Shown: positions 1 to 12,982 of the stretch, piece after piece
Layout of the letters: each line of letters begins with the position of its first letter
Position numbering within the stretch: the stretch's first letter is position 1
DNA from: Chara braunii
Lineage: Eukaryota > Streptophyta > Charophyceae > Charales > Characeae
NCBI GenBank assembly: GCA_003427395.1
Contig: BFEA01000001.1
Coordinates: forward strand, 13,512,038-13,576,037
Reading direction: 5' to 3'
Length of the DNA stretch: 64,000 bases
Made by a program: the position numbers and the translations under genes
Notes under the pieces: generated by a model
Databases searched by the model: none
What the model was told of the DNA's origin: nothing
Seen by the model: only the letters and a program-made list of their open reading frames with translations

Positions 1-3
1 GTG

Positions 4-36
<33 letters not shown>

Positions 37-56
37 TTGTGTGTGTGTGTATGTGC
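1..56. repeat. (GT)n microsatellite at the window edge
   Basis: GT repeats interrupted by TTT; it continues beyond the left edge. Confidence 0.95.
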
Positions 57-565
57 CAGACAAATGTGAACTCGCAGTCGAGCGTCGCAGTGTAGAGTGG
101 AGTAGTAAATCGAAGTCGAGCGTGGTATTGCAAGAAAGTAGTAAAGTCGAAGTCGAGCGTAGAGTAGCGTAGGGGTCGAAACATGCGCGCCGCCGTGCGT
201 AGGATTTTCCCGTGCCGCCACCCAAAAGGGCAGCCTCCGGGAACCACTTTGCCCGTTGGGAAGCCCGTGCACAGAAACGGCCCGCTCCAACGGGCAAGCA
301 AACCGGTTTCCGGCGAAAGGCCTCGATCGGGTCCTGCCTGATCAATCTGGGCCGTCGGGCCCAAGGTACCGGGCCAACAGCCTGGATTGACGCGTGATCT
401 TAAGATCTTAAGACTGCGCTCCAATCCGGCCCGTCGATCCGGCAGGACCCGACGGCCCGGATGACAGATTTGTTACATGATTCGGTCGATCTGGGCCGTG
501 GGCCGGTAGGACCTACGACGGCCCGGATGTCAGGTTTGTCCCCTTAGCGATTTTAATAGTGTAGG
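57..565. other. GC-rich unidentified block
   Basis: TCGAAGTCGAGCGT recurs at about 72, 109 and 147. From 300 on there are repeated GACGGCCCGGATG / CGGCAGGACC motifs. The small ORFs here look like noise. It could be part of a retrotransposon LTR or UTR, but no termini are seen. Confidence 0.3.
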
Positions 566-742
566 GAAGATGGTCCACTCTATGGGTGAAGATGGTCCAC
601 TCTATGGGTCAAGATGATCCACTCTATGGATCACGATGGTCCCCAATCCATGGGTCAAGATAGTTCACTAAAACGGCCAAGATGGTCCACTATGGGTCCA
701 GACGGCCCATTCCATGGGTTAGGATGGTACACATCCCATGGC
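566..742. repeat. Minisatellite, 22-24-bp unit
   Basis: About seven copies of AAGATGGTCCACTCTATGGGTC, increasingly diverged to the right. Confidence 0.85.
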
Positions 743-2027
<1,285 letters not shown>

Positions 2028-2206
2028 CGAATGCTACGAAATAAATACAGAAAGACGACTGCTAAACCATAAGCAAGACATACTGACACTAGACTTCCGG
2101 GCCTCTGGCCGTAGTTAACGTCCACATAAAAACCCCCACAGTGCGTTCGTAATTACCAATTACATCGAGAATACTTGTAATTAGTCGAATAGTGAGATCG
2201 TACCAA

Positions 2207-2335
2207 CGAGCTTAGCTCAGTTGGTACACCCATGTACCGTTGAAATACACACCTGAGTTCGAATCCTGATGAATCTAAAATGAAGCCAGGGGACGGTTAA
2301 CTCGATGATGATATCTCAAGGCCGTTGCCTTTTTT
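2207..2335 (+). mobile_element. tRNA-derived SINE
   Basis: A-box TAGCTCAGTTGG (2213-2224) and B-box GAGTTCGAATCC (2255-2266) at tRNA-like spacing, followed by a tail with GATATCTCAAGGCC and a T-run. The segment between the boxes (ACACCCATGTACCGTTGAAA) recurs in other SINE heads of this window, so it is a family and not a tRNA gene. Confidence 0.7.
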
Positions 2336-2464
2336 TAAAATCAAGAGAAAAGGAAAGACGGGGGGAAAAAAAAGTGAGATAGGCCAATCTACGGCTCCTA
2401 ATTCGTGCTGCTGAATGGTCGAGGGTGGCCCTCTCATTAAATTCAATTCCAATTCAATCAAGAC

Positions 2465-2488
2465 AAAAAAAAAAAAAAAAAAAAAAAA
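2465..2488. repeat. Poly-A run (24 nt)
   Basis: A24; possibly the tail of an old retroposon. Confidence 0.9.
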
Positions 2489-4027
2489 CAAGGATGGCCA
2501 TTGATAGCAAGAACGACATACGACGAAGGCCGTACTCACGGAAGGACTCTTCGGATTTTACTAAGTACATCTCCCGAAACCATGTTGGGAATATGTCCTA
2601 ATTCAAGCAGAAGAAAAAGACATGTCGGCCGCACGGTGAGCGAGAGAGGATGGGGGAACGGGGGGCAGCGGGGCGGATCATAGACTGAAAGGACAGATGC
2701 CTCTGACCTAACTCGTGTAATACTCATGCTAACCACCCCCCCTCGTTTCCCCCCACCCGCCTCTCCCCTACCTCCCACAACATATACTTTGTGATAGTCA
2801 TATACACATATTATAATAATAAAATGAACCGAAATAATGCCAAATAACATCAAACTCAATCTACACATACATTCCAAATCACCTGCTATAAGTAACTACT
2901 TTCTATCTGATTGGATGGCTGGATGGTCGGATGGTTGGTTGGTCAGTGCTCTGATACAGCAGAGATGTTAATAGGCACGCCAGCTATACCCGCGCGCCGA
3001 TTCATACCATATCCCCCCGGAGAGAACCTAACCCTAAACCTTAAACCATACCTGCTGCACCATCCCCAACCCCCGGAGAGAGCCTAACCCTAAACCCTAA
3101 ACCATACCCCATACCTGCTGCACCCCAGCCCCAACCCCCGAAGCTCACTGGCGCAAAACCCACCTGCCGTACGCTCGGATACGATGGCCGGCAGCGGCCA
3201 TCCGCCACAAGCCCTCGCATCGGGATCGGGGTACAGCGGGTGGACTGCGTCCCTGGTCCGTCGGCGGTCAGTCGGGGTCCCACGTACACTCTTACTATTA
3301 CCCACCCTCGCCCGATTCTTCTGCATTTCTGAACGGCAGACAGCAGCTCAGATCACCGCGGATCGCTAATCGACCCAAGGTCAGAAACAAAGACAGGGAG
3401 AACTCATTCAAACATGAAAGAAAATGTGACAGCTCACACACACACACACACACAAAAAAAAAAAAAAAGACAGCTTTGACCCAAGGCCTCTCTTTCTGTC
3501 GAGATTACTCACGAACGCATATCGAGTCCAGGCAGCGCCGCCGGTCAGGTTCCCCCCCCCCAAAAAAAGGCGAAGATCCCATTGAGCGGAACTTTCGAGC
3601 TGTTCTCAGCGCGTACTCACACTACACTGGACCTCTTTAACTTATCTATGGACGTAATTACGGTCAGATTCATTAACATCCGGCCGTAAATGAGGTCAAA
3701 CACATATAAGATAGAGATAGTGTGAGTAACCCCTCATTCTCATTCCAATCATCGGACTCACGATAACACTTCATCCGTATCTGAAGGACCAGCTTTCTCT
3801 GTGTCTGTTTTTTTCCTGTTTCTGACCGTCCATCCTCGATCTCCATGATCTACGGTCCACAAATGCAGAATCCGACGGGGGCGGGAATTTGGGACCACCC
3901 CGCCCCCGGTAAGTAGTCATTTGGTAAGTAGTCATTCAGTCGAACGGAACATCAAGATTCTACAGAGACAGATGCACATACCCCCCTAACAACAAAAGAC
4001 GCAGACCCTGACAAGCCCAAAACAACG
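2489..4027. other. No gene recognised
   Basis: Holds a 60-bp tandem pair with telomere-like CCTAAACCCTAAACC (3,025-3,120), a (CA)n plus poly-A at 3,436-3,468, and an ACGTAATTACGGTCAGAT motif at 3,653 that recurs at 5,787 and, inverted, near 10,545. Confidence 0.5.
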
Positions 4028-4398
4028 AAGAAGGAGAAGGAGGAGAAGAAAAAAAAGAAGAAGAAGAAGAAGGATAGTGTATAGTGGAAAACAATGGCCA
4101 ACTGCCTTTCGTACACGCATCGAAAGCTCTTCATTACAAAGCCGCGCATACTCGTCTCAGCTCTCGCGCACAATCCCCGACGCGTTTCGATCGGTTGCGC
4201 TCCGATCATCCTCAGGGGGCTATCCTCATTCCCCGCCTTGCGGCACCGCCGTCTATCCTCCCGTCTTACTGAGTATCAAGAACAAGAAGAAGAAGCATGC
4301 TTAGCATATTCAACAATAGAGTCTAGAGTGAAGAAGAATAGATGATGATGATGATGAGTCTAGAGTGAAGAAGAATACGTGATGATGATGATGATAAT
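4028..4398. repeat. (GAA)n and (GAT)n with a 22-bp direct repeat
   Basis: GAA-rich tract at 4028-4073. GAGTCTAGAGTGAAGAAGAA occurs at about 4319 and 4356, each followed by (GAT)5. Confidence 0.85.
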
Positions 4399-4667
4399 GG
4401 TAGGCAAAGAGCAACGATTGAATGAGAAGGGAATGAGTGAATGAATGGCGAGAAACAGATCACGCAATGAATGCACATTGCGCGATGCGAAAAAGTTCGT
4501 GTCGAGGACGAAAAGGGGAGAGGGAAGGAAGGGGAATGTTACGTATTCACTTTACTGTTGGACTATTCAATGTTACTAGTAAATACTTACTTCATGACAA
4601 ACACTACGAGTATTCGATTATTTAATACTAGACGTCGATTACTCGTGTGAATCGTCGATTTGTAGTT

Positions 4668-5340
4668 TATAAAACCCATATTGGAGTAAGATGCGTTCCT
4701 CCCACTACATTAGTGCGGCGATTGAATTTACTGGGGGTACCTCTCTTTCGAGAGAATTCTGTTAAGGTTCGATGACCACGTCACCCTGGCGATCTGAGTA
4801 TCTTCTAACTACTTATTCCTCGACACTACCTAATTAGTCCTATTAACAAATTAATTAGTCCTATTAACTAACTAATTAGTCCTATTAACTAACTAATTAG
4901 TCCTATTAACTAATTAGTCATATTAATTGACTAATTAGACATATTAATCAACTAATCAGTCATATTAATTAACTAATTAGTCATATTAATTAACTAATTA
5001 GACATTAATCAACTAATCAGTCATATTAATTAACTAATTAGTCATATTAATTAACTAATTAGTAACTACTATAAAACCCACGTCGGTAGGACTAAATTGA
5101 GTTCCTCTCACTACAGTAGTGCGGCGATTGAATTTACTGGGGGCGCCTTCTTTTCGAGGGAAATCTATTCGGTTCAATGACCCCGTCACCCTGGTGATCT
5201 GATTATCTTTATCTTCTAAATAATTAGTCCTATTAACTAACTGCTTAATAGGACTATTGACTAGCTAATTAGTCCCATGAACGGTCTAATTAGGAACTAA
5301 GCAGTCCTATTAACTAATTAATTAGTAATACTAACTATTA
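4668..5340. repeat. Satellite-like repeat, about 402-bp period, with AT-rich array
   Basis: A 150-bp block starting TATAAAACCCA and including GTGCGGCGATTGAATTTACT and CGTCACCCTGG occurs at 4668-4812 and 5070-5219. Each is followed by an array of TTAACTAACTAATTAGTCCT-like units (4829-5064; a shorter one to 5340). Confidence 0.85.
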
Positions 5341-6456
5341 TAAGTACTATCAGCTAACTACTTAGAACTACTAATTACTTGATAAGTATGTCCGACGTCA
5401 TATCTGTGGTTGTCAGCTAATTACTGTAGTACTACCGACGTGATATTACCTGGTTGCTATTTAATACCCTATAATCAATCAATTACCTCACATACACATT
5501 CTGTGATATGATTAGTATGTACAAAATTAATTACTTGATAAGTACTACTTAGCATAAACTGATTGTACTAATTAGCACGTAATCGAAGGAACTAGTCGTA
5601 ATTGATGGCTTACTAAAACCCGTACACTCGTGCTACGTAGGACTTTTCAACCCAACCTTGCGCGCAATTGCGGTCAGATACATACATCCTAGAAAGTCCT
5701 CATGTAAGTATTATGCCCTTATTCTGGCTAAGCTATGTCCTCGTGTGAGTATGTCCTTACTCTGACTAAGCTATTAACTTGGTTCCATCGACCGTAATTA
5801 CGGTCAGATGCATCCATCATCTCAGAACTTGGCTCAATCGACCTCGTCCCAAGGCACTGGTGTATACGAAAGAGGTGGAAAGGGAGGGGGGGGGGGTAGC
5901 AAAGCGAAAAAGAGAAGGGTGTGATCGACCTTGTTTCTGTGCGCTCCAGACGTCCATATACATTTCTTTTCTTTTTTTCCCCCCTATCACAATGTGTCCG
6001 TCAATTAATTACTTTATTAATTAAGTGATCTAAAGATTATGCGAAGTTAGCCTAATACTAGTATTTCCTTCACACGATGAAACGGGGAAATGGGAACAGG
6101 AACGAATTATTTAACACCCTACCAGACAGTCTTTTTTTTTCCCCCCTCCCCCACCATCCCAGCAAGGCATACATCGGCTTTTTCCTTTTCCTTTGCTCTT
6201 TTCTTCTACCTTCCCTTCATTTTTCTTTTTCGTTCCACCCCCTCCCACCCCGCCCCGCTTCAAAAGAATCCCAGCCATGCGTGCACTGTGGCTTTCAATT
6301 TTCCTTTCCTTTTTCCTTTTTTTTTCCCCGTTTTCCTCCTTTTCTTACCCGCACCCCCCCCTCAAAAGAATCATCCCATCCATGCATACAATGGCTTTCC
6401 CTTTCTTTTTCTCCCCCCCCCCAAAAAAAAAAAAAAATCCATTCCTATACACTCAC
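5341..6456. other. No gene recognised
   Basis: AT-rich to 5,640. A short tandem pair (TAAGCTATGTCC / TAAGCTATT, 5,700-5,785), then C/T-rich low complexity from 6,120 to 6,440. The next exon of the 6.4-kb gene was looked for here and not found. Confidence 0.4.
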
Positions 6457-7861
6457 CCTGATGGAGTTGAAGCAAGGGGCTTCTGAGGAAGACGCCCTTT
6501 CTGCCCACAGGAGTCCATGGCTGCAGGTTCCGAAGACGACGATCATCCACTTCTCCTATTTCTCCACCTCCTGTTTGCGCTAACCTTTCCTTTTCGGCGC
6601 CGTCATCACTGCCTGCTGCTGCGTCATCAGCCCCTCTGGCGATGGCGATGGCTGCCGCTCCATGCTTCCCTCCAATATCTTCATCGGATTGATCACCGAG
6701 CGCGAGATACTCCTCGAAAGCACCATCACCCAATCCTTCCTCATCTTCTAGTGGCTCCGAAATGCCATTCTCTCCTTCACTCTCTTTCTCTCCCTCCTCT
6801 CTCTCCGTCTCCTCTGCCTCTTCCCCCACCTCTTCCTCCACATCCGCAGTCAACTCCTCCTCTCCCTCCTCTCCCTCCTCTTCCCCTTCCTCCTCTTCCC
6901 CTTCCTCCTCTTCCCTTTCCTCCTCTTCCCTTTCCTCCTCTTCTCCTTCCTCCTCTTCCCCTTCCTCCTCCCCCTCTTCCGCCTCCTTCTCCTCCTCTTC
7001 CGCCTCCTTTTCCTCCTCCTCCTCCTCCTCTTCCTCCTCCTCAGCGTCGCCCACCATATGCTTCACGACCTCCTCCTCCTCCTCTTCTAGCTTAACATTA
7101 CTCAATCGCCTCCCCTTTCCTCCCTCCTCCTCTTCATCATCAATCACTATGAGATGGACTTTCTTCTTCCTCTTCTCCTTCACGACGTACACGTCATCAT
7201 CCTCGTCATCATCTTCGTCCTCGATATAAATGGTGTCCACGTAAGACGAGCCATCCCCATCAGCGGCGCCCATCGAGTCCTTCATCCCATCTTCCTTCGA
7301 GGGGGCCATGGAGGCAGACGAACCACGACGGCGCCTTTTCCTCAGAATAGTGTCGGCCCAGAACTCTTTCCTACCACCTGCTTCTCCTAATTCTCCCTTT
7401 CCCTTTGCGTGATCCATCCAACCCAGGGACGGATCATTCAAAGGAGGAAGAGGAAATCGAGCGGGCATAATACTCCCGCGCGACTGCTCCTTTCCTGCCG
7501 TATCCTCTTGCCCACCGCTCTCCCCTTCATCCCCTCCCTCCCCTTCCTCCCCTTCCCGTGTTTTCCCGTGATCGTTCAGTATACCCCCCTCCTCACCCAC
7601 CCCTCCTTCCGTCTTTACCTGCTTCCTCTCACGCTCTGACTCTGACATCCCTCCCTCGTGCTCATCATCTGCTCCCTCCCCCTCGCCGCCTCCTCCTCCT
7701 CCTCCTCCTCCCTCCTTTTGCCTCCTCCTTTTCGCCTCATCGGGGTCTAACCCCGCCTGTGGTGTCTTGCTTCTGTCACCTGGATCATCATCAAATCCGC
7801 TCGGCTGTGCCAACAACGGAGCGAGCTTGAAGTACGAGAAGCTTCCACAACTGTGGCTCAT
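6457..7861 (-). CDS. First exon of a probable TRF4/PAPD5-like noncanonical poly(A) polymerase (acidic N-terminus)
   Basis: The first ATG of the open frame is at 7861; the frame opens 27 nt earlier at TTG, which is unlikely to be used. It runs 468 codons to a strong donor (CATCAGG|GTGAGT, phase 1). Residues near 170-180 hold a basic patch (LRKRRRRG) and there is a KEKRKKK stretch, both possible nuclear signals. Roughly residues 205-370 are almost all Asp/Glu with a long Glu-rich low-complexity run. The last residues before the donor read LRSPLLQLHQ. In TRF4/5-type poly(A) polymerases this segment ('SPLLxLHxEIxDF') opens the nucleotidyltransferase core, and the phase allows Glu next. These enzymes tag nuclear RNAs for exosome decay. 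The catalytic exon is not seen below 6,457 and may lie outside the window. The family call rests on one short motif; the exon call is firmer. Confidence 0.5.
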
Positions 7862-8095
7862 GGTCGACGGAACGCAGAACCTGTTCAATTCTTCCGTTTG
7901 TCGTTTTCCAGAACCGGGTCAATCTGAAACGGAGCCTCCGTTTAACCAATCAAACAAATAATTATAATTAATAAATAAAACAAAAACGAAAGAAATAGGC
8001 ACTATCACCTGCGTGGTCCGTTAGCAGACCTGCGGCAACGGCGCCACCCCATCCATCCAGGAACGTCCAGGAACAACTGCGCACGCGCCGCCGTT
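7862..8095. other. Upstream region of the acidic-protein gene
   Basis: Likely 5' UTR and promoter of the minus-strand gene. AT-rich at 7,955-7,990; no clear TATA box. Confidence 0.3.
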
Positions 8096-8255
8096 TCCAC
8101 GACTATTGCCTATAGCAGTGCCTTTGAGGCTTTGACCTGCGCACGCCGGGGTTTCACCACGGTTATTGACTTCAGTTCACGACGACTATTGCCTATAGCA
8201 GTGCCTTTTGAGGCTTTGACCTGCGCACGACGGCTATTGCCTTCAGTTGGTTAGC
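8096..8255. repeat. Tandem duplication, about 92 bp
   Basis: CGACTATTGCCTATAGCAGT followed by GAGGCTTTGACCTGCGCACG occurs twice, with a partial third GGCTATTGCCTTCAGTTGG. Confidence 0.85.
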
Positions 8256-8572
8256 AGTTTGCCTGCTGCTTCTGTCTGCTACGTCGCACGCAGCCTATGC
8301 GCGACAGACATGCGCGGGGCGCGGGCGACCCACGCGCTTTTCCCCTTAATTTCTCCTTATTATTCCAGGGGTTGGCCCGCGCAGATGAGACGACCAATGT
8401 TTCTCCCCGTGTCCATTTGACTGCGCTGCGCTTGCCATGCCGCTCGCAGCAGGCAGGAGGCAGGAGGCAGGTAGTCCTCTCTGGCCACCCGCCTTCAACC
8501 GTCTGCGACCTTCCGTCAACGCAAGAGTCAAACAAACAGCGGTGCCCCCATGACCCTGGGGATTCCTTGACA

Positions 8573-8825
8573 ATCTGAATAGGAGTCGTGAATAGGTAGG
8601 TAGTGAGAGGTGAAATTGAGAGAAGAATATACCTCAGCTTTATGAAAAACAAGGGGGAAAAAAATGGGTCCCCTGTAGAGGCATAGGAGTCGTGAATAGG
8701 TAGGTAGTGAGAGGTGAAATTGAGAGAAGAATATACCTCAGCTTTATAAAAAACAAGGAAAAAAAAAAGACTGACCTACGGTATGTGATCTGATGAGGGG
8801 ACCTGCCTCTACAGGGGACCCCTGC
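8573..8825. repeat. Direct repeat (about 85 bp, two copies) with an inverted pair
   Basis: TAGGAGTCGTGAATAGGTAG through ATACCTCAGCTTTAT, ending in A-rich tails, at 8580 and 8686. GGGTCCCCTGTAGAGGCA (8667) is inverted at 8804 (TGCCTCTACAGGGGACCC). Confidence 0.85.
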
Positions 8826-9002
8826 AAGCACAGCTACCTCTCACAATCAAGGGGATGCATGCTGCCCCCCGCCCTCATAGGCAGTGGTCAGGGAGCAGGA
8901 TGGGACTGCCGAAAGGGGGCGGTGGGGGCGCACCTAACCCAAAGACCGACCATTTTGCCAGTAGCTGCACCTCCCATCTACTTTCCCCGTCCCCATTGAG
9001 TA

Positions 9003-9130
9003 ACAGCAGTGTCTATGACCAACAGGCCTCATGAACTGTTGAAAGACCAGACCTGAGTTCAAATCCAGATGCAGCCAGATGAATAGAATAAGAAAGTTCT
9101 GAATTACTTGGGGCTGGTCAATTCAATGAT
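9003..9130 (+). mobile_element. tRNA-derived SINE, degraded A-box
   Basis: CATGAACTGTTGAAAGACCA then GACCTGAGTTCAAATCC (B-box) and GATGCAGCCAGATGAAT, the same head as the other copies. Confidence 0.5.
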
Positions 9131-9299
9131 TAAATCACAACAGCAGCGTCTATGGCCAGCACTCACACACCACACACAACCCCCTGCCCCCCGACACACA
9201 CACACACACACGCACACACACACGTCCCGTGAAGGCCAAATACCCTACCAATACCAACTGGGGAGACCAAGCCAACTATTTCAGTTGGTTGGCACTGAG

Positions 9300-9385
9300 A
9301 GTGCCCAGGCGCTAAGCAGGGGATTGAACCCACGACCTTTTGAATGCCAGTTGCATGCTTCTAACTGAGCTAGGCCGCTTGCTCA
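9300..9385 (-). mobile_element. tRNA-derived SINE head
   Basis: On the minus strand GCGGCCTAGCTCAGTTAGAA (A-box) and GTGGGTTCAATCCC (B-box). The anticodon arm does not pair well, so it is not a functional tRNA. Confidence 0.5.
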
Positions 9386-9661
9386 TATCGCAGGTCAGTC
9401 AGCTGGGGACGTGATTCCATTTCCTTTTTCTTTTTGGGGGGGGCAAAGGCATCATTTCATCCGAAGGAAAAAGGCATCACTTCATTTATACTCCAAACAA
9501 GGCCCGGGCGAGGCCGGGCATGAGGTCCCATTAGCAACAGGTTAAAATCTACCCTGCAATGACTTGTGATCCCACGGTACGTACTACCTGAAAAAAGAAA
9601 GAGATCTTAGTTCCTATCCACCAGTACATCCAAGCCTTAAAGCCACTAGTATTATCATCGG

Positions 9662-9755
9662 ACGCCCTTCAAGACATCCGTTCGAATTGGAACGATACCA
9701 AGAAGATTAGAATGGCCCTTGTGCAAGGATGACACACACGAATTGAGAAGTATTA
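9662..9755 (+). pseudogene. U6 snRNA pseudogene, near full length
   Basis: CGCCCTTCAAGACATCCG corresponds to the U6 5' stem-loop, followed by AATTGGAACGATACCAAGAA, ATTAGAATGGCCC and GCAAGGATGACAC, ending AATTGAGAAG. There are substitutions in the invariant ACAGAGA box (ACCAAGA), and neither a promoter element nor a T-run terminator was found. Confidence 0.8.
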
Positions 9756-10034
9756 ACCAGCCCAGGTAAATTCAATGTATAATCTGACAGGGTGGCCTTC
9801 TTGCCCTCAAGGAACCTCGAGCAGCCATATATGCTGAGATGAGACCATGTGAGGCTGCACCCAGCCTCACAACGACAAGGTGGGCGACATAGGCCAAGGG
9901 TCAGCCGGTAGCAGAGGGACTGAGCATCATCTAAGCCAGTCGCTGTGCCTCCCCGATTACCCCTTCCCCTAGCAGTGACTGCTTAATGTTGATCGAGGGA
10001 CCAACGGGTTATCGGTAGTTTGTCGGCGCCAAGC

Positions 10035-10125
10035 ATGGGCAGGAAGGTACATGAGGCCAATGGGGACTGATCCTATGACCTCCTCAATGCCACTTGTGTG
10101 CCTTACCAACTGAGATAGCCCGCTG
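10035..10125 (-). mobile_element. tRNA-derived SINE head
   Basis: On the minus strand CGGGCTATCTCAGTTGGTAA (A-box) and GGATCAGTCCCC (B-box position). Next to it on the plus strand is TAATATCTCAAGGCCATCAC followed by poly-A, the same tail as the 2.2-kb SINE but in the opposite orientation. Confidence 0.5.
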
Positions 10126-10326
10126 GTTACTCCATGATAATATCTCAAGGCCATCACCCTTTCAAAAAAAAAAAAAAAAAAAGAGGACCTGCTGCAAGCA
10201 GATGGAACAAAAAGGAGGCTGTTGTTTTCACACACGTACCACCCCAGCCTCTTCAAAGAGCAAAGAACCAGGGACGTTTTGCCACCAAAACAAAGGAAAA
10301 ACCCAATAACAACAAACAAAAATAAA

Positions 10327-10790
10327 AGATAGATTCCTTCCACGTTCATTTTTTTTGTGTTGGATGTATCTGACCGCAATTGTGTCCCGAGATGAGTACG
10401 AAAAGTGCTGGTGTAAATGCGCTCTCACTCCCCCAGCCTCGCATAGGGTTGTAATAAGCGAGAATGTTTTGTTAGCAAATCAAAGGTCAAAACACGGGGA
10501 AAAAAATAGATTTCTCTCACGTTCATTTTTCTTTGTTCGATGTATCTGACCGTAGTTACACCCCGAGATGGGTAAGACAAGTGTTATTGTGAACACGCTC
10601 TCACCGCCCAGCCTATCAAACGGTTGTGAGAAAGGGGATGTTTTATAAACGAACCAATGAAAAATGGAAAAAAAAGAAAGGGAAAAAAAAAAAAAACAAG
10701 ATAGATTTATGCAATGTTCATTTTTTTTTTGCATCATGGAATAAGTGAGACAAAGTGATAGTGTGAGGACACCCGAACAAACACCCTTAC
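10327..10790. repeat. Tandem repeat, about 180-bp unit, 2.3 copies
   Basis: Each unit runs from AGATAGATT...GTTCATTTTT, through GATGTATCTGACCG, CCCGAGATG and CGCTCTCAC, to an A-rich end. The third copy is truncated after TTCATTTTTTTTTTGCATC. Confidence 0.8.
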
Positions 10791-10834
10791 AAGGGTGTTT
10801 GTACATATAATGTGCATTCACAAACACTACGTAG

Positions 10835-11121
10835 CACCGTGTTCATGTTCGGAGGCGAACGCGAACATGTTCGCCCGAACGCGAACAAGCGCCCAAAACC
10901 CTCCGAACGCGAACGTAAAAATTATCAAAAAAACAAAAACAAAAAAAGTTCTCAGAAAAATCTGAAAACAATATATGTTATGCAAAATAACAATACAAGC
11001 AACTTTTTTTTTTTTTTTACAAAAAAAAAAAAATGTTCGCCCGAACATGTTCGCAAGGTGTTCGCGCGAACTTGCGAACACGTTCGCGCGAACATGAAGG
11101 GGCGCGAACACGTTCGTCGTG
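10835..11121. mobile_element. Short hAT-like MITE (287 bp) with 8-bp target duplication
   Basis: Flanking 8-mers CTACGTAG (10827-10834) and CTACGCAG (11122-11129) match 7 of 8. Ends are CACCGTGTTC and, inverted, CACGACGAACGTGTTC. The interior is packed with GTTCGCGCGAAC-type palindromes and shares an AATCTGAAA...ATATATGTTAT segment with the 17.3-kb element, so the two look related. Confidence 0.65.
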
Positions 11122-11129
11122 CTACGCAG

Positions 11130-12982
11130 CACAAACAGTACTCAACACACCAACTACGAAGGCGGGAAGACGATCGAACCGACAGCGTACAGAGCACGTG
11201 CCTTGGCCCAACATGCGATAAAATTAAGAAATTATTAGAACCCTTCCCCGACCGTGGAGATCAAGAGATCGGTTGAATTCACGGCGTGTTGTTGAAGTTG
11301 ACGGCAGGCGCGTGAGCCTCAGGGTTAGGTCAATGACTCTCGTAGTGACAAATATAGGTTAAATTAGGATAGGCTCCGACCGTACAGTTAGACATAGGCC
11401 CCTTTCGTAAGAAGGGCATAGTAGTTGGCATAACATGACAACTCAGTAGTTAGATTTCATTATTTTCTTTCGTTTTCTTTTTGTTAATTGTTTATTTCCT
11501 TAAATTTAGGGTTATATTTTTTTTCTTATTTTATTTGTATGGATGTAAAATACTTTTGAATTTTTAAGAGATTGTGCAGCAAATTCATCCCCACGAGGAA
11601 GATTAATCCGTGGCAATTTTAGGTGGATCTATCCATAATGTGATTACATTCCAACTAACATACCTTCGTAAGGGAAAGAGAGAGAGACGATCTACCGTAG
11701 AGAGAGAGGGATCTACCGCGGGGAGGAAAGCACGTGACCGTCTAGAGGGAAGCGACCAATGCACGAAAGAAGAAAAGCGCTAAGAGAAAGAGGTAGATGA
11801 ACGAAGGAGGGACAAAAACACATATGAGCGCAAGGCAAGAAAAAAATGACATGTGCAAATAAAAAAAACGACAAACGCACAGGGAGGGTAAAAAGCACAC
11901 AATGGAAGAAGATTAATGTACGGTGTAAGAAGAAGAAGAGAGCGCCGATAGAGGAGGCGAACGCGGAGCTGAAGAAAATCATGTAGGACGAGAATAAAAA
12001 TGATGTGAACAAGACATGTATCTGTGTTTAAAAAAAAAATGTTATCCGGTCAGAGTTTTCAAGAATATTGTTTTTGCATTGTGATTAGAGGCGTTGGAAG
12101 GACTTCATTATTAAAAGACATCGATGTTTTTCTCGCTTCTATTTGGCGTGCATTTCACTGCGATTTATTTTCTCAATAATATCTGGTCTTCTACGAGATG
12201 TTGCAACTTGGTTTATTATGAGATTGTTTCATATATGGCCTCAATCATGGTTAGATATAGCATGTGTGAGAAAAAGAAGAATGTTGTTGTAGCAAACACC
12301 GTTACAAGGGTATTTGCTCGTGTTTTTACGTGTCACATACAGTGCAGCCGATGCACATGCGAGCGAATCCATTTGCGTGGCATGTGCCCCTGGCTATGAT
12401 GGATGATACAAACAGGTAGATAAATTTTGATTATAATGCGGTCGCGTTATTGTGGAGCGTTATAGGGCAATCAAGATTCTTAAGAACATCATCGACTGAA
12501 GAGTCGATCTGGGATTATAAAACGCACGACTATGTGCGTGAAATAACCTTAAGTCATTATGCGACATGACAAGTGCTGGAACGCAGGGCGGAATTAAAAT
12601 AAGACCCGACCATCGAGCCGAGGTGGTTATGGGACGTGGATGTCAGCGTGAGTAAGGTTGTTAAAGCTTGTGACTGAGAGGGTCAGGGCGGTTGAAGGAG
12701 CGGTTTCATTTAAGTAAGGGTTTGCCCTTTGCTGGAAGCAACGCCTCCTATTTTATTTTGTTACCATTTTATTAGTGTGATAAGATTAAAAGTTGATATA
12801 TATCCTCATCGCAAGGTATAAGTGTGCAAATGTGGGTTTGTGACCTATTAGAATAGGTGTATACGAAACTTGAGTATCCATCGTTCAACGGTTTTGTATA
12901 GTTACTAGTTCGTAAAGTTGTGGGTTGAGTTTGTATCCCAGCAGACCTGACAAACTAAAATGATTTTTTAAAATTGAAATAC
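11130..12982. other. No gene recognised
   Basis: T-rich then A/G-rich DNA; GAGAGA tracts at 11,675-11,710. Open frames are short and of biased composition. Confidence 0.45.

Noticed and set aside
6517-7229. Pro/Leu- and Ser-rich plus-strand ORFs
   Set aside because: Antisense shadows of the Glu-rich minus-strand exon.
7862-7888. Start of the acidic protein at 7888
   Set aside because: That codon is TTG; the first ATG is at 7861.
8788-8825. CTGATGAG on the plus strand as another hammerhead
   Set aside because: No GAA core or pairing stems follow.
9300-9385. True tRNA gene on the minus strand
   Set aside because: A and B boxes are good but the anticodon and acceptor arms do not pair; best read as a SINE head.
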